The position numbers and the translations under genes were made by a program. From Pelodictyon phaeoclathratiforme BU-1 (GTDB lineage Bacteria; Bacteroidota; Chlorobiia; Chlorobiales; Chlorobiaceae): 64,000 nt of DNA. The number at the start of each line of letters is the position of its first letter. The first letter of the stretch is position 1. The DNA lies in assembly GCF_000020645.1 (NCBI RefSeq), contig NC_011060.1:1564501-1628500 (forward strand), in the 5' to 3' direction. A model generated the notes under the pieces. That model worked only from the letters and a program-made list of their open reading frames with translations. It had not been told where the DNA came from and did not search any database. Below, one piece after another: positions 1 through 9,289 of this stretch.

Positions 1-603
1 CATTTCATAGACAGAGAGCTTTTTACCGATTCTGTTGCCAAAGGCGGCAAGAATCTCCGGCTTGAAAAGATAGATTGAACCATTTTCAATAAACTGTGTT
101 GGACGATCCTGTCGCATACCTCGATTGCGGTAATCGAAATTGACACTTTCCCATTTTCCCGCCCTTGATTCCCACAGGGTAAGATCATCAGCTCTGGTGA
201 CCGAAATCAGCGAATCGGCCCCTTCCTGACAAAAAAGTGCTACTGCCCGATCAATATCATCAGGTTTGCGCAAGGGTGAGGTTGCCTGTAAAAATACAAT
301 CATCTCGAGCGGCATGTTGTACTCCCGTTCAATAACAGAGAGCGCATGCATAATGGCCGATTCAGAACTTGCCTTGTCGCCCGCAAGTTCCGACGGACGC
401 ACAATCACCTCTGCTCCGTATGCGTGTGCTACATCAGCAATAGCCTTGTCATCAGTTGTAACAAAAACCTTTTCAACACTTGTCGAGGCTGATGCCTGCA
501 AAATGGTCCATGCAAGCAGTGGTTTTCCTGCCACAGGATAAATATTCTTCTCTTTAAGCCCTTTCGACCCGCCTCTTGCAGGAATAATTGCTACCGTATG
601 CAT
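1..603 (-). CDS. CMP-sugar synthetase (acylneuraminate cytidylyltransferase family), 3' end cut by window
   Basis: Cytidylyltransferase that activates a nonulosonic-type sugar (sialic, pseudaminic or legionaminic acid, or KDO-like) with CTP for surface polysaccharide synthesis. The 201 visible residues carry the nucleotide-binding signature IIPARGGSKGLKEKN at residues 6-20, LQATSPLR at 105-112 and an ENGSIYLF segment at 173-180, all typical of the NeuA/PseF/LegF family. The ATG at 601-603 starts exactly before the signature, 21 bases after the upstream gene's stop, so it is the last visible member of a minus-strand operon. The C-terminus lies beyond base 1. Which sugar is used cannot be told from this fragment. 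Confidence 0.85.
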   Translation of the reverse strand, partial: MHTVAIIPARGGSKGLKEKNIYPVAGKPLLAWTILQASASTSVEKVFVTTDDKAIADVAHAYGAEVIVRPSELAGDKASSESAIMHALSVIEREYNMPLEMIVFLQATSPLRKPDDIDRAVALFCQEGADSLISVTRADDLTLWESRAGKWESVNFDYRNRGMRQDRPTQFIENGSIYLFKPEILAAFGNRIGKKLSVYEM

Positions 604-624
604 GGAAAATAGTTGTGTTTTCGT

Positions 625-1581
625 TCAGCCATCAATAACCTGCCGACAGACATCAGCAATTCTCCTTGCTGCAGATTTATTCTGCAAAGGGGTAAGCGAT
701 TTTAGCTCGTCAGGATGCAGACCACAATGCACGATCTTGTTTAGAGCAGACCCTACAAAAATCGTGGATGAAAACTGCGCAATCAGCATTCGGGAGTTGG
801 CAATCATCTCTTCAGTTCTGCCTTCGCTGAAAACAAGGCTTTCGGGAGCATAACGTTCAATCTCCCGTGTTGCCCGTGCAATATTTTCATTGGGATGCAG
901 CTTGAAAAGAAGCTGGCTGCCATCGGCCATCGCAAGATATTTCCTGATATTTTTAAGCCGATTTTCATAAATAAACGTCTCACGGTTATCCGATGTGCAG
1001 ACGAGCACATAATCACGATGAGCAAAATCATTCTGAAGATATTGCTCGCAATTATCGAAATTTGGTATGCTGGTCACCTCCAGTTTTGCCGGAGAAACCC
1101 CCTTGCGTATAAAGAGTTCACGATACCCTTCACTGGCAACACAGAACTTTTCGTAGGCATCAGAGAGTCCTGTTGTTGCCGTACCGGCAATCCAGCGAGG
1201 CATCCACTGAAAATTTTTTGCAAGATGGAAAAACACCGTTTCCGGTTCAGTCATACCCTCCTGAACCAAAACAATCCTCTTGCGCCGGATATGCTTCGGT
1301 ACGATGAGATCAGTGCAGGTCACGACAAGATCATAAGCATGTGCAAGACCTCCGATATCAATCGTCAGGTGATTGGAATGGAGATATGCAAGCGTACGGT
1401 TCGATCGCTTGCGCCCCATAATGGTAAATTCAAGCAGCCCCCTGTCGCTGGCAGATCCGAGAATGCCGTCGCTGAAAAAGGGTGAAAAATACTGCTCATA
1501 ATCCGTCAGCCACCCGGCAATCTGATGCATCTGGGTCGTCTGGTTCATCGAACCACAAATAAACAATACTTTCTTTTTCAT
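625..1581 (-). CDS. Putative glycosyltransferase-like polysaccharide biosynthesis protein
   Basis: A 318-residue protein I cannot place in a named family with certainty. It has an N-terminal Rossmann-like strand (KKKVLFICGS), a central VLVQEGMTEPE segment and a C-terminal half with LLFKLHPNE and MIANSRMLIAQFSSTIFVG, a pattern like GT-B glycosyltransferases and capsule/CDP-glycerol transferases, where the second domain holds the nucleotide-sugar site. Its start overlaps the stop of the upstream membrane protein (ATGA) and it is followed by a CMP-sugar synthetase, so a role in assembling a surface glycan is inferred from context. The acceptor and donor are unknown. Confidence 0.6.
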   Translation of the reverse strand: MKKKVLFICGSMNQTTQMHQIAGWLTDYEQYFSPFFSDGILGSASDRGLLEFTIMGRKRSNRTLAYLHSNHLTIDIGGLAHAYDLVVTCTDLIVPKHIRRKRIVLVQEGMTEPETVFFHLAKNFQWMPRWIAGTATTGLSDAYEKFCVASEGYRELFIRKGVSPAKLEVTSIPNFDNCEQYLQNDFAHRDYVLVCTSDNRETFIYENRLKNIRKYLAMADGSQLLFKLHPNENIARATREIERYAPESLVFSEGRTEEMIANSRMLIAQFSSTIFVGSALNKIVHCGLHPDELKSLTPLQNKSAARRIADVCRQVIDG

Positions 1582-2639
1582 GAATCTCCCCGACTAACTC
1601 CCTCTGCATCTCGTAGATGAACCCCTGATAAAAACATGATTGCGTACCCAAAGGTGTACCAAAGGAGCTCCTTAAAACGTCTTAAAAGCACAAAAGCGCC
1701 ATAATCCTGAACATTATACAATCCAAGTGCCTGGAAAAAAACACGATAACCTAATTCCTGTATACCGAGTCCTGATGGAATGAAAAAAAAGAAAGCCCGA
1801 AGCATGGTAATGGCAGTATCCATGGAGAGCACCTGTAAAAATGAGATATCAACACCAAGCAAGCGAAGGATAATATAACTCTCGATCGCAAGCATGAACC
1901 AGGCGATAATATAGATGAGCAATACAAGAATCAGCCGTCCTGCAAAAGGGGTATCGAAACTCTTCAACTCAGCATCGGTATCAAGAAATCCACTCTCCCT
2001 GTCAAGCAGCCATTTTTTTACCCGCTTGAATGGTACAAACATCAGAAGTCTGTGTACACTTTGCGCTGCGTTTCCATTGAGCAGCAGGAGCAAAAAAACA
2101 AAAAAGAGGGAAAAAACTGCCACACCGGCTCCGACCATAATGTAACCAAGAACTCCTGCCGGAATCATCGGAATGGAAATGGTCTGTAACAGGGAAAAGC
2201 CAGCTATGGCGCCAATAATAGTGTAGATCCCCTGGGCCACACCAAGCATGAGTTTGCGCACAGCGACACTTGCCACGCCTGCCGGAAGTGGAATTCCAAT
2301 AAAGCGACTGCAAAGATAAGGGCGAAGAGGTTCACCGATAGCCATACCCGCAGGAAGCGTCATGGATATGGTTTCGGTTATCAACTGTATTTTAAGAAGT
2401 TTGAAAAAAGGTATTGCCGTTATACCTGGAGGAAAAACCTTTATCCATGCAAACGTTTCCAGAAGGTGAAGCGCCAGAAAAGGAAGAAGAATAGAGACAG
2501 AGGAAAAGCCAATTGACGAGATCCGTCCAACCACTCCCGCAAAATCAATTTGGCGGAACTGAAACACAATAAGAACAAGTCCAAGAGCAAGTCCGATATA
2601 ACCAGCCAGGTTATTGCCGGTTTTTTTCGTCATTCGCAT
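1578..2639 (-). CDS. Lysylphosphatidylglycerol synthase TM-region / UPF0104 flippase-like membrane protein
   Basis: Polytopic inner-membrane protein of 353 residues with about eight hydrophobic segments (first at roughly residues 11-27, last near 325-342). It matches the UPF0104/AglD-like family in its overall plan: SMTLPAGMAIGEPLRPYL in the middle and a late FFFIPSGLGIQELGYR motif, which is a hallmark of the family. Members are the membrane halves of MprF or stand-alone proteins thought to flip or modify lipid-linked substrates. It is first in a coupled operon with a glycosyltransferase-like gene and a CMP-sugar synthetase. Two in-frame ATGs lie at the start (codons 1 and 3). Confidence 0.75.
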   Translation of the reverse strand: MRMTKKTGNNLAGYIGLALGLVLIVFQFRQIDFAGVVGRISSIGFSSVSILLPFLALHLLETFAWIKVFPPGITAIPFFKLLKIQLITETISMTLPAGMAIGEPLRPYLCSRFIGIPLPAGVASVAVRKLMLGVAQGIYTIIGAIAGFSLLQTISIPMIPAGVLGYIMVGAGVAVFSLFFVFLLLLLNGNAAQSVHRLLMFVPFKRVKKWLLDRESGFLDTDAELKSFDTPFAGRLILVLLIYIIAWFMLAIESYIILRLLGVDISFLQVLSMDTAITMLRAFFFFIPSGLGIQELGYRVFFQALGLYNVQDYGAFVLLRRFKELLWYTFGYAIMFLSGVHLRDAEGVSRGDS

Positions 2640-2848
2640 AAAAAATCAGGAAACAAAGCTAAAAAAACACTCAAAACCCATTTGCACAATTTGCAAAGAT
2701 AAGAATGTATCGTTAAATATTTATTAATCATTCGGAACGCCATAAATCGCCCTTCCGGATGGAGGATACAACATAACTGCCCACCCGGTGAAATGCCGGA
2801 CTTTTCTCCCCACAGGGGATATTTACCACAAGAAAACATCTTTGACTG

Positions 2849-4681
2849 ATGGGACTTATCAATCCTGGCTTCCAGACACTGCCCGAGCTTTTCACTTCGG
2901 TTTTTAACCATTACCGGGGACAAAGTTCAAAATTCCCGTTCGCAAGGAAAATCAATGGTGTATATGAACCCATCTCATATAGTGCTTTTGAAAAAGATGT
3001 CAACTCATTTGCTGCGTTTCTGAAACAGAACGGCATCAAGGCAAAAGAGCGGGTCGCCATTCTTTCAGAAAACAGGCCTGGATGGTACCTGTCTGATATG
3101 GCTATCCTGAACATCGGGGCAATCAATGTGCCGCTCTACCCCTCCCTGCCAGCCAATCAGATTGAATACATCCTTAGTAACTGCAGCGCGAAGGGCATTA
3201 TTGTCTCAAACATGCTTCAGCTCGGCAAAATCCTTTCGATTTGGCAAAATCTTCCGGAATTGACTCTTGTGGTGGTTATGAACCGCCTCGAAGAGACCAT
3301 CGAAGATGTTCTCGATCTGAATCAGGCCAAAGCAAGGGGTGAAAAAATTCTTGCAGAAAAACCCTGGTGCCTTGAGGGCGTACCTGTCGAACCTGACGAT
3401 GTTGCAACGATCATCTATACATCAGGTACAACAGGGCTTCCGAAAGGAGTCATGCTTACGCATCGTAACATTTGTGAAAACGTCAAGTCCTGCTCCTCCA
3501 TCATGCGTCTTGATGAATCCGACTGCAGCCTCTCTTTCCTGCCACTCTCCCATGCCTATGAACGAACCGGGGGTTATTACCTGATTTTTTCCTGCGGAGC
3601 AGCTATTTACCTGGCTGAGAGTATTGAAACGATTTCACTGAACATGAGTGAAGCCCGTCCGACCATCATCTTTACCGTTCCGAGACTGTTCGACCGCATC
3701 AAGATGGGCATACTCAAACAGATTTCCTCTCAAAGTGCCATAAAGCAGAAAATATTCTATTGGGCGCTGAAAACGGGGGAAAAGTACCACCAGGAAATCA
3801 ATGAAAAAGGAGTTGCCGGAAAACTGCTTTCCGCGAAGCACGCCTTAGCAGAAAAACTGGTCTATAAAAAAATCAAAAATAAGTTTGGCGGAAGGTTGCG
3901 TTATTTTGTCTCCGGGGGAGCTGCCCTCCCTCAAAAGATCGGTGAATTTTTTCAGGCACTTGATATCAGTATTCTGGAAGGATTTGGCCTTACGGAGACC
4001 TCTCCGGTAACCCATGTCAATCGCCCGGAAAAAATCAAGTATGGCACGGTAGGCCCGGCAGTTGAAAACGTTCAGGTTATGATTGCCGAGGATGGCGAAA
4101 TTCTGCTCAAAGGCCCAAATATCATGAAAGGATACTGGAATGATGAGGCTGCCACCCGGGAGGTTATCAGAGATGGCTGGTTCCATACAGGCGACATCGG
4201 AGTGATCGACCGTGACGGTTATCTGAAAATAACCGATCGTAAAAAGCATATCATCGTCACCTCTGGCGGCAAAAATATTGCCCCCATGCCTATCGAAAAT
4301 CTTATTTCCGATAGCTCTTACGTTGATCAGGTTATTGTGATTGGCGAAAAAAGGCCATTTCTCATAGCCCTTATTGTTCCCGAATTCAATAAACTGAAGG
4401 AGTTTGCTGCCGCAGAGGGAATTCAGGCTGCGAGTAACAAAGAGTTGATTGAAAACAAGAGTGTTCAGCAAATTTTTGAAAAATTGCTCCGCACGGTTTC
4501 ACGACAGCTTGCCACTCATGAAAAGGTACGCAAGTTCCTGCTTGTGGAAACCGCATTCACCATTGAGAGCGGTCATATGACTCCGACGATGAAACTCAAG
4601 CGCAAGGAGATCAGTGCAAGGTACGCCTCTGAAATAGACAAGGTTTACAATGCGCTCAATATGGTCTACAACTCAGAATAG
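2849..4681 (+). CDS. fadD: Long-chain fatty-acid--CoA ligase (AMP-forming)
   Basis: Activates fatty acids to acyl-CoA through an acyl-adenylate; cytoplasmic or membrane-associated. The 610-residue protein has the P-loop motif IIYTSGTTGLPKG at residues 188-200, GFGLTETSP near 377-385 and GWFHTGDIG near 443-452, followed by the ITDRKKHIIVTSGGKNIAP hinge that is typical of the long-chain FadD/FAA branch. Length fits this branch. It is transcribed divergently from the surface-sugar operon and is followed by a convergent MutY-type gene, so it appears to be its own transcription unit. The symbol is by family; substrate chain length is not visible. Confidence 0.85.
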   Translation: MGLINPGFQTLPELFTSVFNHYRGQSSKFPFARKINGVYEPISYSAFEKDVNSFAAFLKQNGIKAKERVAILSENRPGWYLSDMAILNIGAINVPLYPSLPANQIEYILSNCSAKGIIVSNMLQLGKILSIWQNLPELTLVVVMNRLEETIEDVLDLNQAKARGEKILAEKPWCLEGVPVEPDDVATIIYTSGTTGLPKGVMLTHRNICENVKSCSSIMRLDESDCSLSFLPLSHAYERTGGYYLIFSCGAAIYLAESIETISLNMSEARPTIIFTVPRLFDRIKMGILKQISSQSAIKQKIFYWALKTGEKYHQEINEKGVAGKLLSAKHALAEKLVYKKIKNKFGGRLRYFVSGGAALPQKIGEFFQALDISILEGFGLTETSPVTHVNRPEKIKYGTVGPAVENVQVMIAEDGEILLKGPNIMKGYWNDEAATREVIRDGWFHTGDIGVIDRDGYLKITDRKKHIIVTSGGKNIAPMPIENLISDSSYVDQVIVIGEKRPFLIALIVPEFNKLKEFAAAEGIQAASNKELIENKSVQQIFEKLLRTVSRQLATHEKVRKFLLVETAFTIESGHMTPTMKLKRKEISARYASEIDKVYNALNMVYNSE

Positions 4682-4806
4682 GCCAGCAGAGGGGCACCAC
4701 GATTACATACCTCATTTGCTGAACTGCCGAAAACAGGGGATATCAGTCGAGTTTGACGGGAAAAAATATGAGTCTGCTTCTTTGCATCAAAAGGAGTGAG
4801 CTACTT

Positions 4807-5643
4807 TTACTCTTCCCTGATTCTCAGAACTCTCCCCTGCCCATTCAAACCCTCATCCTCATCAACAAGCCCTTCACGAACGAGTCCGTCGATAATTCCC
4901 TGCAAACCCCAGGGACAGTCGCCATATTTTTCTTCAAGTTCTTCAACAAAGAGAGATTCGGAAGCGACAAGCTCTTTCAGCAGTCTGCCGCGATACCAGC
5001 GTTTTGAACCCTGGAATTTCGACTGTTTCGTCAATGAACGAATTCCTGTTCTGCGGCTGGTAAGATTGATCGATCCATAATCCATGAGGGCATTATGCCA
5101 CTCACGGCTTCGACCTTTCGCCAGGAGCAGCTCTGCGACGGATTGGATTTCCCGTTTCGGGGTATCTTCCGACAGGGAAAATTCGTGAATGATGATCCGG
5201 CGAATGTTGGTATCGACAGCAGCAACATCAAGATTGTCAGCAAAAACCGGAATAGAGCGGCAGGTATACTCCCCTATGCCCGGAAGGGTTATAAGCTGCT
5301 CCGGGCGGGCGGGCACAACCCCATCAAACCGCTCCATGATCACCTTTGCACAGTTCTGAAGCCTCTGGCCGCGTGAGTTGTAACCAAGGCCGCTCCAGAG
5401 TATCAGCACCTCCCTGAGGGTTGCAGAAGCAAGAGTCTCTGTATCAGGAAAAGTGTCCATCCAGGCCAGAAATTTTCCCACAACCCGGTCGGCTTGCGTC
5501 TGCTGCAACATGATTTCGCTGACCATGACTGCATAACGATCGGTAGTCTCCCTCCAGGGAAAACTTCTTCTGTTCAACTGGTAAAAGTCAAAAATTTGTT
5601 GACGGAAGCGTTCGATATTCCGGCTGTTCAAGCTCAACGTCAT
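4807..5643 (-). CDS. mutY: MutY/HhH-GPD DNA glycosylase without the [4Fe-4S] cysteines
   Basis: Base-excision glycosylase of the adenine (MutY) branch, expected to remove A opposite 8-oxoG. Visible are the catalytic Glu43 in SEIMLQQTQ, the helix-hairpin-helix loop LPGIGEYTC at 120-128 and the catalytic Asp144 in VDTNIRR. In most MutY proteins four Cys follow the MDxG segment; here residues 187-220 (starting MDYGS) contain no Cys at all, and the only Cys in the protein are 98, 128 and 243. The C-terminal NUDIX-like 8-oxoG recognition domain is also missing or reduced to about 60 residues (278 residues in total). Clusterless MutY enzymes are known in a few lineages. A T/G mismatch glycosylase is an alternative. 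Confidence 0.75.
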   Translation of the reverse strand: MTLSLNSRNIERFRQQIFDFYQLNRRSFPWRETTDRYAVMVSEIMLQQTQADRVVGKFLAWMDTFPDTETLASATLREVLILWSGLGYNSRGQRLQNCAKVIMERFDGVVPARPEQLITLPGIGEYTCRSIPVFADNLDVAAVDTNIRRIIIHEFSLSEDTPKREIQSVAELLLAKGRSREWHNALMDYGSINLTSRRTGIRSLTKQSKFQGSKRWYRGRLLKELVASESLFVEELEEKYGDCPWGLQGIIDGLVREGLVDEDEGLNGQGRVLRIREE

Positions 5644-5787
5644 TCAGAGAAAGAAGTAAAGGGGGAAAAGAGGCGCAGGCAAAGGTATTGTCTGACAACA
5701 AAAGCAGATATCCCCTTGAAAGGATTTTGCCATGAAGAATAATTCCACATCAAGCGGGATGCAGCGGGAAAAAAAACTGAAAAGGAA

Positions 5788-5816
5788 AATCCGGCAAAGC
5801 CGCAGCCTGCCGGATT
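5788..5816 (-). terminator. Rho-independent terminator after rplS
   Basis: Perfect 9-bp inverted repeat AATCCGGCA (5788-5796) and TGCCGGATT (5808-5816) with an 11-base loop, followed on the minus strand by a T-rich stretch (5787 down to about 5767). It sits 15 bases past the rplS stop and fits the end of the ffh-rpsP-rimM-trmD-rplS block. Confidence 0.8.
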
Positions 5817-5830
5817 ACCAAAAAACAAGC

Positions 5831-6193
5831 TCAGACCCTCTCTGCCATCTTGCGTTCCTTGACTTTCAGTGCAGCTTTGCCAGTACGTTTGCGGAGGTAG
5901 AAGAGTTTTGCTCTTCTTGCCTTGCCATGCTTGACCACCGTAACACTCTCAATGTTGGGTGAATTGACCGGAATAATCCTTTCAACACCAACACCATGAG
6001 AAATTTTGCGGACAGTGATGGTCTTGTTGCCTCCAGCACCCCTGTCGCTGATGACAACGCCTTCAAAAGCCTGAAGTCGCTCTTTTTCTCCCTCAATAAC
6101 CTTCAACTGAATCTTGACGGTATCACCCGGATTGATTTCCGGAAAATCTGTAACAGCCTGGGTGGCTTCAACCAACTTGATTAACTGATCCAT
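5831..6193 (-). CDS. rplS: 50S ribosomal protein L19
   Basis: Ribosomal protein at the 30S-50S interface. The 120-residue sequence shows family hallmarks: [22 protein letters not shown] near residues 19-40, the FEGVVI strand, [15 protein letters not shown] near 61-75 and a basic tail [16 protein letters not shown]. It is last in the classical rpsP-rimM-trmD-rplS block, 12 bases downstream of trmD, and is followed by a hairpin terminator. Length is normal. Confidence 0.97.
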
Positions 6194-6205
6194 GACGACA
6201 ACTAT

Positions 6206-6952
6206 TTACGTTATTTTGTTCTTTAATTCTAAACACTCTTTATCGAGAAGATCGGGCCGACGCTTGCGTGTTCGCTCAAGAGCATTTTCACTGCGCCACT
6301 GCTCGATATTGCTGTGATGACCCGTCAACAGCACTTCAGGCACCTTCATCCCTCTGAATTCTGCCGGACGAGTATAGTAGGTACAATCAAGGAGTTCCGT
6401 CTGAAAAGAGTCGGTCAGTGCCGACTCACTGTCACCAAGAACACCTGGAATAACCCTCACGAGCGCATCCATCAAAAAGAGTGCCGGTATCTCCCCGCCT
6501 GAAACCACAACATCACCAATGGAAATTTCCATGGTAATCAATTTCTGGCGAATTCTTTCATCAACGGCCTTGTAATGACCACAGAGAATAATAAGGTTGT
6601 GCATCCTTGAAAATCTGTTTGCCATAGACTGCTCAAACAGTTCCCCGTCCGGGGAAAGAAAAATCACTTCATCATATTCTCTTTCGGCCTTGAGTGCCTC
6701 TATACAGGCAAACACTGGCTCCGGACGAATCACCATGCCAGCACCACCTCCAAAAGGTGAATCATCCACCTGCCTGTACCTGCCCAATCCATAGTCATGC
6801 AGGTTATGCACATATATGTCCGCGAGCTCTTTTCTGCGCGCAATGCTCAACAATCCATTATCAAGCGGTGAATCAAAAAAGCCGGGAATGACAGAAATAA
6901 CATCAATCCTTATGGCATTCCTGAGCTGAGAAGGGGTTTCAGGCACAACCAT
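6206..6952 (-). CDS. trmD: tRNA (guanine-37-N1)-methyltransferase
   Basis: SPOUT-class enzyme that methylates G37 of tRNAs reading CNN codons, using S-adenosylmethionine, and so prevents +1 frameshifting. The 248 residues include SPFGGGAGMVIRPEP near 64-78, LCGHYKAVDERIRQ and the trefoil-knot core ISIGDVVVSGGEIPALFLMDA with SYYTRP-like DCTYYTRP further on. Its ATG directly follows the rimM stop (TAAATG), so the two are probably translationally coupled. Confidence 0.97.
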   Translation of the reverse strand: MVVPETPSQLRNAIRIDVISVIPGFFDSPLDNGLLSIARRKELADIYVHNLHDYGLGRYRQVDDSPFGGGAGMVIRPEPVFACIEALKAEREYDEVIFLSPDGELFEQSMANRFSRMHNLIILCGHYKAVDERIRQKLITMEISIGDVVVSGGEIPALFLMDALVRVIPGVLGDSESALTDSFQTELLDCTYYTRPAEFRGMKVPEVLLTGHHSNIEQWRSENALERTRKRRPDLLDKECLELKNKIT

Positions 6953-7474
6953 TTACAGAAATTCCTCAAATCTTGGGATGACCATATACTGCTCACGAAG
7001 ATTAAACTCTTCAACAAACTCATCTATAGCAGGCAGCAGAATCTTTTTTTCACCAACCAGGACTTCATAAACATCATGTGCCGGCATGGCAAGAACATTG
7101 GTAACCGTACCAACCTCACTGCGTGAGCCATCAAGAACCTTCATTCCGATAATCTCATGCAGATATGCCCGGTCAGGGGGCTGCGGCAAAAGCTGCTCTT
7201 CGTTGATAAACAATTTCCAGCCAACAAGTGCTTCAGCTTTTTCCATACTGTCAATTCCCTCAAAGAACAACCATGCAAACCCGCCGCCAAGTACGGCTTT
7301 CTCGACCACCAACTGCTGAACCGAATCAACACTCTTTCCCGCAAAATACTTTTTGCGGGAAAGAAAACTTTCAGGGAAGTCGGTAATCAACTCCACCTTT
7401 ACCTCACCCTTCAACCCTTTTGGTTTGAGGATGATACCTGTCAGATAGAGTTCCACACTGACCTCACTGTACAT
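6953..7474 (-). CDS. rimM: 16S rRNA processing protein RimM
   Basis: Assembly factor of the 30S head that binds S19 and helps 16S rRNA maturation. The 173-residue sequence has the N-terminal RimM barrel (LTGIILKPKGLKGEVKVE near residues 11-28, FFEGIDSMEKAEALVG) and the C-terminal PRC-barrel (YLHEIIGMKVLDGS near 105-118, DVYEVLVGEKKILLPA, IPRFEEFL at the end). It lies six bases after rpsP and abuts trmD, the usual order. Confidence 0.95.
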   Translation of the reverse strand: MYSEVSVELYLTGIILKPKGLKGEVKVELITDFPESFLSRKKYFAGKSVDSVQQLVVEKAVLGGGFAWLFFEGIDSMEKAEALVGWKLFINEEQLLPQPPDRAYLHEIIGMKVLDGSRSEVGTVTNVLAMPAHDVYEVLVGEKKILLPAIDEFVEEFNLREQYMVIPRFEEFL

Positions 7475-7480
7475 GAGTGA

Positions 7481-7891
7481 TCAGGCCTCTCCACCGGTGG
7501 CAGCTTTTGCTTCAGCCTCTTTCTTGGCGCTGCGACGATGTGATTTCAATGCAAGCCTCTTCTGACGTCTTACAGCCTGGTGCTCCTGCCATTTTTCCAT
7601 CTCTGCTGAAATTTCAGCCTCGCTGCGACCCATGCTTTTAAGCCTGAGTTCATACAGCAGTCCGGTGGTGCGGATAAGGCTGTTCACTGTTGCTGTCGGC
7701 TGTGCGCCAGTCTGCATCCAGTAAACGATACGATCTTTTTTAATAGTGACAGCATGAGGTTTTGCTGTTGGCTGATAAGTGCCAACAACTTCAAGGAATT
7801 TGCCGTCCCTTGGAGAGCGCGCATCGGCCACGACAATTTGGTATACCGGCAATTTTTTTCTTCCTGCTCTTTTCAGTCTAATCTTTACCAA
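7481..7891 (-). CDS. rpsP: 30S ribosomal protein S16
   Basis: Small-subunit ribosomal protein. MVKIRLKRAGRKKLPVYQIV at residues 1-20 is the family signature, with ADARSPRDGKFLEVVGTYQP following. At 136 residues it is longer than the roughly 80-residue E. coli protein: beyond about residue 85 there is a basic and Ala/Glu-rich tail rich in RRQKRLALKSHRRSAKKE, as seen in several Bacteroidetes/Chlorobi members. First gene after ffh in the block. Confidence 0.97.
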   Translation of the reverse strand: MVKIRLKRAGRKKLPVYQIVVADARSPRDGKFLEVVGTYQPTAKPHAVTIKKDRIVYWMQTGAQPTATVNSLIRTTGLLYELRLKSMGRSEAEISAEMEKWQEHQAVRRQKRLALKSHRRSAKKEAEAKAATGGEA

Positions 7892-7939
7892 GGCTCAAAT
7901 ATTTTAGTTAATGTTTACTGGTAACCGTGAATGTGCAAT

Positions 7940-9289
7940 CTATCGTTTTAAAAACTTGTCAAGCGCAAGATTCTGCGAAGTAATTTTTCTGCCGGACTGA
8001 GAGAGCTTTGATACCGAACGCATCATCTTCTTCATCTCCCCGAATTGCTTCAACAGAAGGTTGACCTCCTGAACCTTTGTTCCGCTGCCTCGTGCAATAC
8101 GTTGCCGACGACTGCCGTTAATGATATCGGGAGTCATCTTTTCCTGCTTTGTCATGGAATTGATCATGGCCTCAATTGGTTTGAAGTCAAGATTTTCAAG
8201 ATCCTGTTTGGGAACCATCTTGTTCAGACCTGGCACCATTTCAATCAATCCCTGAATTGATCCCATTTTCTTGAGCTGCTGCAATTGGTCGAAAAAGTCG
8301 TTGAGATCAAACTCGTTCTTCATCAACTTTTTCTGCATCTCAAGACTCTTCTCAAGATCGAGGTTTTCCTGTGCTTTTTCAACAAAACTGACGATATCAC
8401 CCATTCCCAAAATTCTCTGGGCCATACGATCGGGGTAGAAGAGGTCAAGGTCGTCAACCTTTTCTCCGATGCTGATAAATTTAATCGGCTTTTCAACAAC
8501 CTGCCGGATGGATAGCGCCGCACCACCCCTTGAGTCGCCATCAAGCTTGGTCAGTACTACGCCGTCAAAATCAAGGCGATCATTAAATGCCTTGGCCGTA
8601 TTGACCGCTTCCTGGCCCATCATGGAGTCAACAACGAAGAGAAGCTCGTCAGGTTTGAGTGCATGCTTCAAGGACTCAGCCTCTGCCATCATGACTTGAT
8701 CAATCTGCAAACGACCAGCAGTATCGACAATAACAACATCTTTCGCAGCAGAGCGGGCGGCCTCCAATCCTTGAAGCGCTGCTTTCATGGCATCCTGCTC
8801 TTCAATGGCAAAAACAGGGACATCCACCTGCTGACCGAGTGCTTTAAGCTGATCAATTGCCGCAGGACGATAAACATCAGCCGCAACGAGCATCGGCTGT
8901 TTGCCGCTCTTTTTTAAACGTAATGCCAGTTTGGCGCAGAAAGTGGTCTTCCCGGAACCCTGCAAACCGGCAACCATGATAACCGCAGGCAGTTTTTTTG
9001 GAGAAAGGTTCAAGGGCTTCTGCTCTCCACCCATCAGCTCCGTCAGCTCGTCATAAACGATTTTGACGATCATCTGCGCAGGGGAAACGCTTTTGATGAC
9101 CTGTTCGCCAAGAGATTTCTCTCTTATATCATCAATTAATTTCTTTGCAACCTTGTAATTGACGTCAGCACCAAGAAGAGCTCGCTTGATATCGCGCATG
9201 GCGAGACCAATGTTAATCTCGTTAATGGTGGCCTGACCCGCAAGTTTTTTAAAGGTGGCCTCTAATTTATCACTTAAACTATCGAACAT
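7940..9289 (-). CDS. ffh: Signal recognition particle protein (SRP54)
   Basis: GTPase of the signal recognition particle that targets nascent membrane proteins to FtsY. The 449 residues show the N domain, then the G domain with GLQGSGKTTFCAKL near 108-121, VDTAGRLQ near 188-195 and LTKLDGD near 247-253, and a Met-rich M domain (LEMQKKLMKNEFDLNDFF onward; SGTKVQEVNLLLKQF near the end) that binds signal peptides and 4.5S RNA. It heads the ribosomal block on the minus strand and is 48 bases upstream of rpsP. Confidence 0.97.
   Translation of the reverse strand: MFDSLSDKLEATFKKLAGQATINEINIGLAMRDIKRALLGADVNYKVAKKLIDDIREKSLGEQVIKSVSPAQMIVKIVYDELTELMGGEQKPLNLSPKKLPAVIMVAGLQGSGKTTFCAKLALRLKKSGKQPMLVAADVYRPAAIDQLKALGQQVDVPVFAIEEQDAMKAALQGLEAARSAAKDVVIVDTAGRLQIDQVMMAEAESLKHALKPDELLFVVDSMMGQEAVNTAKAFNDRLDFDGVVLTKLDGDSRGGAALSIRQVVEKPIKFISIGEKVDDLDLFYPDRMAQRILGMGDIVSFVEKAQENLDLEKSLEMQKKLMKNEFDLNDFFDQLQQLKKMGSIQGLIEMVPGLNKMVPKQDLENLDFKPIEAMINSMTKQEKMTPDIINGSRRQRIARGSGTKVQEVNLLLKQFGEMKKMMRSVSKLSQSGRKITSQNLALDKFLKR

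Noticed and set aside
895..1485. Long plus-strand open frame (196 codons) opposite the glycosyltransferase-like gene
   Set aside because: It is the antisense of a coherent protein gene in a coupled operon; its product has no recognisable motifs.
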